A DNA stretch of 8,055 nucleotides from Planctomycetaceae bacterium. GTDB taxonomy: Bacteria > Planctomycetota > Planctomycetia > Pirellulales > UBA1268. Position 1 is the stretch's first letter, and every line of letters begins with the position of its first letter. The notes beneath the pieces are model-generated. The model was not told where the DNA came from. It saw nothing but the letters and a program-made list of their open reading frames with translations, and made no database searches. The stretch is from the NCBI GenBank assembly GCA_018694455.1, contig JABHNP010000331.1:1-8055 (forward strand), in the 5' to 3' direction. Below, in pieces: positions 1 to 5,024 of this stretch. The translations under genes were made by a program, and so were the position numbers.

Positions 1-72
1 ACGATTAATCCTACAGCTGTTGCGGCTTCGAAAGTCATCGTCGAACCTGTCCATGGCGGTCCGCATTCTTAG
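1..72 (+). CDS. possible C-terminal end of an unidentified upstream gene (partial)
   Basis: Frame 1 is open from the window edge for 23 codons and ends at a TAG at 70-72. The peptide ends in ...VEPVHGGPHS. Codon choice (gct, gtc, ggc, gaa, cat) resembles that of the nuo genes. A second frame is also open here (to a TAA at 104-106), but its product is rich in Arg, Leu and Ser and looks less natural. I cannot identify a family from so short a tail. If real, the gene lies on the same strand about 110 bases before nuoA and could be part of the same transcript. Confidence 0.3.
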   Translation, partial: TINPTAVAASKVIVEPVHGGPHS

Positions 73-183
73 GCCAAAGAATTTCCTGGTGTTTTTAGAA
101 TCATAAATTGTAATCAGAACTTCTTGGAGACTGTTTAGAGAGATTTTGAGAATTATCAGAAGACAGTCCACGATAAGGTGTAT
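73..183 (+). other. leader region upstream of nuoA
   Basis: This AT-rich stretch of about 110 bases has no convincing reading frame. It contains a short hairpin-capable pair (ATTCTT at 65-70 with AAGAAT at 77-82) overlapping the preceding stop codon, and T-runs. The short direct repeat ATCAGAA occurs at 113-119 and 155-161. It is the most natural place for the operon promoter, but I could not find a well-spaced -35/-10 pair that I would defend. Confidence 0.35.
175..180 (+). promoter_or_regulatory. ribosome binding site of nuoA (AAGGTG)
   Basis: AAGGTG matches the 3' end of the Shine-Dalgarno consensus GGAGGTG. The AAGG core lies five bases before the ATG at 184. The in-frame GTG at 178 sits inside this motif and has no such sequence upstream of it, so this site decides the start at 184. 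Confidence 0.55.
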
Positions 184-816
184 ATGTTCGATCCAATTTT
201 AATTGCCGGTTTTATTGCGTTATTTGTTGCCGTAGGCGGCCTTTTCCTTGCCCTCAACCTTCTAGTGGGCAGGCTTGTTCGGCCGCAATTGCCGAATACC
301 GAAAAGCTTGAGGTGTACGAGTGCGGTGAGCCAACCATTGGGTCCAGTTTTGTTCAGTTTGATCTTCGATTTTACGTTGTTGCGCTTCTTTTTATAATTT
401 TCGATGTTGAGGTCGCGCTTTTTTTCCCTTGGGCCACAGTGTTTGGTAAGGCAACGCAACTCGCTGACCCAGCAGTTGTAAGTGTTGCGGCTGACGGAAC
501 AACGCTTACGCCAGCAACGGCCGGCATTTATAGAGAACTAGGTTTTGCAAATCCAGAAGTTCCATCGTTTGATCCTACATCGCGAGAACTGGCTGGAATC
601 ACAACAAGTCGCGGTGAAAAAACACCGAGGCAAGCAGAGTCTGAGTGGGCAGTTGAAAAAAGTGGACGAATGCTTGCGAGGACAGCCTTTATTGATATGT
701 CAGTATTCTATGTAATTTTACTCGTTGGGTTCGCATATGTCTGGTACCGCGGAGATCTGGACTGGGTTCGAGCCGTGGCAGATCAAAGATCAAAAGTTTC
801 TGACGGCGAGGCATGA
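184..816 (+). CDS. nuoA: NADH-quinone oxidoreductase subunit A (NuoA), enlarged form
   Basis: This is the small membrane subunit of complex I (ND3/Nqo7 family) at the junction of the membrane and peripheral arms; its TM1-TM2 loop lines the quinone site. Seen in the 210-aa product: TM1 about residues 5-28; the family loop with YECGEP (45-50, Cys47); TM2 about 62-82 with FDVE (Asp74, Glu76) and then PWA; TM3 about 169-188. Usual NuoA proteins are about 120-150 aa. The excess lies between PWA and TM3 (about residues 85-168), where the family normally has a short connector. This insert is hydrophilic, rich in Thr, Ala, Glu and Arg, and by family topology periplasmic. The ATG at 184 is chosen over the GTG at 178 because of the AAGGTG before it. 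The stop meets nuoC directly, with no nuoB between. The family call is secure; the role of the insert is unknown. Confidence 0.95.
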   Translation: MFDPILIAGFIALFVAVGGLFLALNLLVGRLVRPQLPNTEKLEVYECGEPTIGSSFVQFDLRFYVVALLFIIFDVEVALFFPWATVFGKATQLADPAVVSVAADGTTLTPATAGIYRELGFANPEVPSFDPTSRELAGITTSRGEKTPRQAESEWAVEKSGRMLARTAFIDMSVFYVILLVGFAYVWYRGDLDWVRAVADQRSKVSDGEA

Positions 817-820
817 AAGG
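815..820 (+). promoter_or_regulatory. ribosome binding site of nuoC (GAAAGG)
   Basis: GAAAGG lies seven bases before the ATG at 828 and overlaps the nuoA stop codon. The alternative ATG at 813 (overlapping the nuoA stop as ATGA) has only GAGG one base upstream, which is too close to work well. This favours 828, although start 813 (181 aa) cannot be excluded. Confidence 0.45.
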
Positions 821-827
821 TATTTCA

Positions 828-1358
828 ATGCGTGGCACCGATTTTATTTCCGAATTAGAAGCTGCCGTAGATGGCGCTCTCATTGGCCGTCATCTTGACG
901 TGGTGGATCCATGGCTTGAGATTGCCGCTGATAAATTATTGGAAACGTGCCGCTGGTTGAAGGATTTATGTGAAATTCGTTTTGATGGGTTGCAGTGTAT
1001 TACGGCAATTGACTGGTTTGAACCTGATCCGAAAAAAGCGGCTAAGGTTGAATGGGAGCCGCACACCGAAGTTATTTATCACTTGTGGAGTACAAAGGCG
1101 CGAGCGAGTTTGGTCCTCAAAGTGAAATTGCCGCGTTGGCAGGGCAACGAGGAAGGTAAGATTCCTGAGTTGTCGAGTGTTGTAAGTGTATGGCGTGGTG
1201 CTGATTGGCATGAGAGGGAAGTCTTTGATCTCTCGGGCGTCCAGTTCAATGGTCACCCTGATCTGCGAAGAATTCTTTGTCCCGAAGATTGGGACGGTTA
1301 TCCGCTACGAAAAGACTACGAAATGCCGCTTGAATATCACGGTATGCGTGGCCGCTAG
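828..1358 (+). CDS. nuoC: NADH-quinone oxidoreductase subunit C (NuoC, 30 kDa type)
   Basis: This is the cofactor-free peripheral-arm subunit (30 kDa/Nqo5 family) that packs against NuoD, NuoB and NuoI near the quinone site on the cytoplasmic face. The 176-aa product shows the family signature near its C-terminus: WHEREVFDLSGVQF (127-140), GHPDLRRIL (142-150), then DWDGYPLRKDY (154-164). The N-terminal half has the usual mixed alpha/beta character with no membrane segment. Length is at the short end of the normal range, and it is a stand-alone NuoC, not the NuoCD fusion seen in enterobacteria. It starts 11 bases after the nuoA stop (or overlaps it if the ATG at 813 is used) and is followed by nuoD after 32 bases. 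The usual neighbour nuoB is missing. Confidence 0.95.
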   Translation: MRGTDFISELEAAVDGALIGRHLDVVDPWLEIAADKLLETCRWLKDLCEIRFDGLQCITAIDWFEPDPKKAAKVEWEPHTEVIYHLWSTKARASLVLKVKLPRWQGNEEGKIPELSSVVSVWRGADWHEREVFDLSGVQFNGHPDLRRILCPEDWDGYPLRKDYEMPLEYHGMRGR

Positions 1359-1390
1359 TTGAACTTTTTCCGTGGAAAGTAATTGAAGCC

Positions 1391-2599
1391 ATGTCTCAAA
1401 TTTTGGACGACGACCAGCGAATCATCGAGTTTGATGTTCGTACTGATGAGATGCTGGTCAATATGGGCCCTCAGCACCCGAGTACACACGGTGTGTTACG
1501 ACTGGTCTTACGTACTGATGGGGAAATTGTTTCCGAGATGGAGCCGCATATAGGCTACCTGCATCGTTGTGCAGAGAAGATTGGCGAAAACCTGACTGCA
1601 AGGCAGTGGATTCCGTACACGGATCGTATGGATTACCTAGCTGCCATGAATATGAATCTGGGCTGGTCTCTTGCTGTTGAAAAATTGCTACGTTATCAGG
1701 TGAGTGAAAAAGCGAAGCATTTGCGAGTCCTTATCGTTGAGCTTAATCGGATTGCGAGCCATCTCGTTGGTATGGGTGCGTATGGTTTGGATCTCGGAAC
1801 GTTCAGTCCTTTTTTATATGCGTTCCGTGAACGAGAAAAAATCCTTGATCTTTTTGAAGAGGTCTGTGGCGCACGACTGACCTACAGTTATATAACCGTT
1901 GGCGGCATGACGGCTGACTTGCCTCCTGGGTGGCTTCAACGATGTGAAGCTTTTCTTGACCAATTTGAACCAATTATTCAGGAATATCATGCGTTGCTGA
2001 CCACGAATGCGATATTCGTGAAGCGTACTGCGAAAATAGGCGTCCTTAGTCCTGAGATGGCCATTGACTATGGCTGCACAGGCCCGGTCTTGCGAGGTAG
2101 TGGCGTAGACATTGACCTGCGACGAGATGGTGAAAGTATCTACACAGCGATGTATGACGGGTACGCGTTTGAAGTGGCGGTCATGAAAAATGGTCACTAT
2201 CCTCGTGACCACGAATACCCGGCCGTTCCAAGAGATGCAATATTAGGCGACTGCTGGCATCGGTTTTTTGTGAGAATGCTTGAAGTTGTGCAATCAATGG
2301 ACCTTATTCGGCAGTCTATTGATCGCTATTCGCAGTGTAAGGGTGCACTAGGGGAGCCACTGAAGTTGGCTGAAAAGCTGCCCGCGGGTGATACCTATCT
2401 CGAGACGGAGTGTCCCAAGGGGCAGATGGGCTTTTATCTCGTTACCGATGGTACCTCAATACCATGGCGGGTTCGAGCTCGCTCGAGTTCATTCTCGAAC
2501 CTTGCGGTTTCCCCGGAGCTCTGTCGCGGCTGCTTGATTGCTGATGTCCCAGCCATTGTCGGGAGTCTCGATGTCGTGATGGGGGAGATTGACAGGTAG
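1391..2599 (+). CDS. nuoD: NADH-quinone oxidoreductase subunit D (NuoD, 49 kDa type)
   Basis: This is the catalytic quinone-site subunit of complex I (49 kDa/Nqo4 family, related to the large subunit of NiFe hydrogenases), acting on the cytoplasmic side above NuoH. The 402-aa product has normal length. It starts its core with MGPQHPSTHGVLRL (25-38) and keeps HIGYLHR (53-59) and RMDYLAAMN (79-87). His33 and Tyr82 align with the two quinone headgroup ligands of the family (His38 and Tyr87 in Thermus Nqo4) and have the same 49-residue spacing. The protein ends in GEIDR, as family members do. There is no NiFe-hydrogenase-type pair of terminal CxxC motifs. Known from the family: NuoD works next to cluster N2 in NuoB, yet nuoB is not in this cluster. 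The ribosome site is weak: GGAAAG at 1374-1379, or GAAG two bases before the ATG. Confidence 0.97.
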   Translation: MSQILDDDQRIIEFDVRTDEMLVNMGPQHPSTHGVLRLVLRTDGEIVSEMEPHIGYLHRCAEKIGENLTARQWIPYTDRMDYLAAMNMNLGWSLAVEKLLRYQVSEKAKHLRVLIVELNRIASHLVGMGAYGLDLGTFSPFLYAFREREKILDLFEEVCGARLTYSYITVGGMTADLPPGWLQRCEAFLDQFEPIIQEYHALLTTNAIFVKRTAKIGVLSPEMAIDYGCTGPVLRGSGVDIDLRRDGESIYTAMYDGYAFEVAVMKNGHYPRDHEYPAVPRDAILGDCWHRFFVRMLEVVQSMDLIRQSIDRYSQCKGALGEPLKLAEKLPAGDTYLETECPKGQMGFYLVTDGTSIPWRVRARSSSFSNLAVSPELCRGCLIADVPAIVGSLDVVMGEIDR

Positions 2600-2746
2600 T
2601 GAGGCCCCGGGTTCGCATGGGCCCCTTGTATGAATTCGCAGGTTTGTGCAGAATTCGGGCAAAATTTCTCGATATTCGACACAGAGAACTGTGCAGAAAA
2701 ACGGTAGATATCATTGGCTTAAAGCTCGCACTGTGGATTGCTCAAA
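2600..2746 (+). other. nuoD-nuoH spacer without a convincing gene
   Basis: This is the only sizeable gap in the cluster and lies where many operons carry nuoE, nuoF and nuoG. No reading frame here resembles any of those subunits or a remnant of them. It contains a perfect 5-bp stem with a four-base loop (CACAG AGAA CTGTG, 2680-2693), a 9-base direct repeat TGTGCAGAA at 2645-2653 and 2690-2698, and a GC-rich stretch (2602-2627) with a weak GGCCC/GGGCC pairing. It could hold a secondary promoter or an mRNA processing site. No U-run follows either stem, so it is not a clear terminator. Confidence 0.5.
2733..2737 (+). promoter_or_regulatory. weak ribosome binding site of nuoH (GTGGA)
   Basis: GTGGA lies nine bases before the ATG at 2747. 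An in-frame TTG at 2738 would directly abut it and has no ribosome site of its own, so the ATG at 2747 is the better start. Confidence 0.35.
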
Positions 2747-3967
2747 ATGGCTGAATTCTTGATCGAAACTATCGGCCTTCCAATATGGCTAGCATGGACG
2801 TGCATAGCAGGGCTGTCAGCTGTTTTAATTCTGAACGTAATTGCTGGCGGAGCTCTGGTCTTTATTTGGGCAGAAAGAAAGATTGCGGCACGTATTCAGG
2901 ACCGCTTGGGCCCGACTAGAACAGGGGGCCGTTTTGGTTGGTTACAATCGTTGGCAGATGGCATTAAGCTTCTAGCGAAAGAAGATCTAATGCCCGATGG
3001 CGCGGACGCTCTTTTGTTTCGCCTTGCCCCGTACGTAAGTTTCTGTGCCTCCTTCTGTGCATTCATTGCCTTGCCGTTTGCCTTCGACACTGTCGGTCAA
3101 CGACTCAATGTAGGAGTCTTTTTTGTAGTTGCGGTGCTTGGTTTAGAGGTATTTGGTGTTATTTTGGCTGGCTATGCATCGGCTTCAAAATGGTCATTGT
3201 TTGGTGCGATGCGGGAAGCTGCTCAGGTGGTGAGTTATGAAGTTCCGCTGGGCATGTGTGTCGTGGTGCCGGTAATGCTGGCAGGAAGCATGGATCTCGT
3301 TACGATTGGTGAGAAACAAGCTGGATGGGCTACGAATTGGTTCATTTTCCACGATCCGTTTACGTTTATTATTTTTTGGGTGTATTGCACGTGTGCCATT
3401 GCAAGCGTGAACAGAGCGCCATTCGATTTAGCCGAGGCTGAGAGTGAACTCGTTGCTGGATTTCATACCGAATACTCCGGCTTGCGTTGGAGCTTTTTCT
3501 TTATGGCGGAGTATGGCTCTATGTTTCTCGTGAGTGCACTTGCTGCCATTCTCTTTCTGGGTGGCTGGAACGGTCCTATTCCGGTTTCAGAACTACTTGG
3601 GTTGAGTGACGGCGTATCCGCGACAGATCCTTTTGCACTTCGGATAGTTGGGTGTATGAATCTTTTCCTGAAGGCAACAGCCGGTGTCTTGCTTATGATG
3701 TGGATTCGCTGGACGCTGCCACGACTCCGTATTGATCAAGTGATGACAACATGTTTGAAGTACTGTACGCCGATAGCGGCCGCCATGTTCCTCGGTGTCA
3801 TGCTGTGGCAGTTATTCCTGCCCGGCGGGCTTGTTGCAGGAAGCTTCCGTGCCGCAGCTGGTGTCCGTGAAGGATGGCTTGAGCAAAGCTATCGCAAAGA
3901 GTCAGCTGATGAAGAATCGTTAAGTGTGAAAACGTTATCGCGTCATGTTTTTGAGGTGTCGCGATGA
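2747..3967 (+). CDS. nuoH: NADH-quinone oxidoreductase subunit H (NuoH), with long C-terminal tail
   Basis: This membrane subunit (ND1/Nqo8 family) forms the heel of complex I and much of the quinone tunnel. The 406-aa product has eight predicted membrane segments (about residues 18-41, 88-112, 121-143, 165-182, 203-221, 250-272, 300-322, 338-357). Both family signatures are present on the cytoplasmic loops: AERKIAARIQDRLGPTRTG (42-60) followed by LADGIKLLAKED (69-80), and RAPFDLAEAESE (223-234) followed by HTEYSG (240-245). Usual length is about 325-350 aa. The excess is a charged tail after TM8 (about 362-406) and a longer TM6-TM7 loop (about 273-298). By family topology both lie on the periplasmic side. 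It overlaps nuoJ by ATGA, so nuoI, which commonly sits here, is absent. The call is secure; the tail is unexplained. Confidence 0.96.
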   Translation: MAEFLIETIGLPIWLAWTCIAGLSAVLILNVIAGGALVFIWAERKIAARIQDRLGPTRTGGRFGWLQSLADGIKLLAKEDLMPDGADALLFRLAPYVSFCASFCAFIALPFAFDTVGQRLNVGVFFVVAVLGLEVFGVILAGYASASKWSLFGAMREAAQVVSYEVPLGMCVVVPVMLAGSMDLVTIGEKQAGWATNWFIFHDPFTFIIFWVYCTCAIASVNRAPFDLAEAESELVAGFHTEYSGLRWSFFFMAEYGSMFLVSALAAILFLGGWNGPIPVSELLGLSDGVSATDPFALRIVGCMNLFLKATAGVLLMMWIRWTLPRLRIDQVMTTCLKYCTPIAAAMFLGVMLWQLFLPGGLVAGSFRAAAGVREGWLEQSYRKESADEESLSVKTLSRHVFEVSR

Positions 3968-4659
3968 ATCAAGCTTCTTTCGGTATCTCAGTAAGTCTTT
4001 TTGCATCTATAGATTGGCACGGATTTTTCTTTTTACTCTTTGCGGCGATCGCTTGCGTTGCCGCTCTGATGGTCGTGCTGTCGAATAACGTCGTTCGTAT
4101 GGCACTGCATCTGGTTCTTTCCTTGGGTGCTACGGCAGGGCTCTTTTTTCTGGCCGGTGCAGAATTTGTCGGTGCAATGCAATTAATGATTTACGTTGGA
4201 GGAACATTAGTGCTCCTCGTTTTCGGCGTTATGCTGACGGCCCAAACGCAGTTGGTTTCACTTCGGACGCCGGCAGGCGATCGAGTGATTGCTAGTATTC
4301 TTGCCGCAGCTCTTCTCGCAGTTCTTGTGCAGGCTGCATTCTCGATTGAGTCTTGGCAGAAACCTGGACAAGGGATGGTTTCCGCGCCTACCGCGACACC
4401 ACTTGGTATGGCGCTTGTCGGGGTCCGTGTCGATCAACATGCCGAAGAAGGTTTGTTGGCGCCTAAGAGTGGTTATCTTCTTCCATTTGAAATTGTCTCA
4501 GTGCATCTTTTGGTAGTTCTGATTGGGGCCGCATATTTAGCGAGGGCAAAACGCCGACGAGTTCCACGCCCGGTCGATTTGGTTGCGTCGGTAGATTCAG
4601 TAGAACCAAGATCCTCAGGCAATAGCTCCACTACGATTCTTTCCGGAGGCTCCGAATGA
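3964..4659 (+). CDS. nuoJ: NADH-quinone oxidoreductase subunit J (NuoJ)
   Basis: This membrane subunit (ND6/Nqo10 family) between the quinone heel and the pumping arm carries the TM3 helix that changes conformation in the coupling cycle. The 231-aa product has five hydrophobic segments (about 20-40, 43-64, 68-92, 106-127, 172-194). TM3 shows the family pattern AEFVGAMQLMIYVGGTLVL (66-84). Usual length is about 165-200 aa. The excess lies in the TM4-TM5 loop (about 129-171) and in a polar Arg-, Pro- and Ser-rich tail (about 195-231). The start overlaps the nuoH stop (ATGA), with a good ribosome site GAGGTG (3953-3958) five bases upstream inside nuoH. The stop overlaps nuoK in the same way, which points to translational coupling of H, J and K. 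Confidence 0.93.
   Translation: MNQASFGISVSLFASIDWHGFFFLLFAAIACVAALMVVLSNNVVRMALHLVLSLGATAGLFFLAGAEFVGAMQLMIYVGGTLVLLVFGVMLTAQTQLVSLRTPAGDRVIASILAAALLAVLVQAAFSIESWQKPGQGMVSAPTATPLGMALVGVRVDQHAEEGLLAPKSGYLLPFEIVSVHLLVVLIGAAYLARAKRRRVPRPVDLVASVDSVEPRSSGNSSTTILSGGSE
4645..4649 (+). promoter_or_regulatory. strong ribosome binding site of nuoK (GGAGG)
   Basis: This is a perfect GGAGG core six bases before the nuoK ATG, lying within the last codons of nuoJ. It is the strongest ribosome site in the window. Confidence 0.75.
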
Positions 4660-5003
4660 TAATTGCTTTGCTAGGAGTTGCGAGTGTTTCTCATTATCTC
4701 GTAGTTGGCGCGATACTGTTTAGCTGTGGTGTTGTTTGCATGGCAGTAAAGCGGAATGCTCTCGGCGTACTTATGGGCATAGAACTTGTTTTGAACGGTG
4801 CAAATCTCAACTTTGTTGCCTTCGGTTCGAACTATCTTGCTGCTGATGGTAAATCGCCACTTGGGCTTGATGGCGAGGTGATGGCGCTGTTTGTTATTTT
4901 GTTAGCAGCAGCTGAAGCAGCTGTCGCATTGGCGATTACGCTCAATTTTTATAACAACCATGCGACGGTCGACGTTGATCGCGCGGATGACTTGCACGGA
5001 TAA
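4656..5003 (+). CDS. nuoK: NADH-quinone oxidoreductase subunit K (NuoK)
   Basis: This is a small three-helix membrane subunit (ND4L/Nqo11 family) that carries part of the central hydrophilic axis of proton transfer. The 115-aa product has TM1 about 12-31, TM2 about 36-56 and TM3 about 75-98. The family pattern RNALGVLMGIELVLNGANL (33-51) holds Glu43, aligning with E. coli Glu36, and the AAAEAAVALAI stretch holds Glu87, aligning with Glu72. Both essential membrane carboxylates are therefore kept. The two are 44 residues apart here against 36 in E. coli, because the TM2-TM3 loop (about 57-74) is longer. The start overlaps the nuoJ stop (ATGA) behind a strong GGAGG. nuoL follows after 21 bases. 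Confidence 0.96.
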   Translation: MIIALLGVASVSHYLVVGAILFSCGVVCMAVKRNALGVLMGIELVLNGANLNFVAFGSNYLAADGKSPLGLDGEVMALFVILLAAAEAAVALAITLNFYNNHATVDVDRADDLHG

Positions 5004-5024
5004 TGGGTATCACGAAGTAAAAGC

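Noticed and set aside
65..96. Possible terminator after the upstream frame (ATTCTT/AAGAAT stem followed by TTTTT at 92-96)
   Set aside because: The stem is only six mostly A/T pairs, overlaps the stop codon, and the T-run is nine bases beyond the stem; too weak to call.
124..156. Possible promoter before nuoA (TTGGAG at 124-129 with AATTAT at 151-156)
   Set aside because: Spacing is 21 bases and both boxes match the consensus poorly.
1814..2212. Open frame of 132 codons on the minus strand inside nuoD
   Set aside because: It lies wholly within the strongly conserved nuoD gene, and its product has no recognisable features; it is a shadow frame.
1391..2599. Cluster as a membrane-bound NiFe hydrogenase or Mrp-type relative instead of complex I
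   Set aside because: NuoD lacks the terminal CxxC pairs of hydrogenases and keeps the quinone His/Tyr pair; NuoA, NuoC, NuoH, NuoJ and NuoK signatures are all of complex I type.
2602..2627. GC-rich inverted repeat after nuoD as a terminator
   Set aside because: Only five pairs (GGCCC/GGGCC) hold together, the loop is long and no U-run follows.
2434..2714. Minus-strand open frames spanning the end of nuoD and the spacer as a possible small antisense gene
   Set aside because: Most of their length is complementary to conserved nuoD codons, the products are low in recognisable structure, and no ribosome site stands out.
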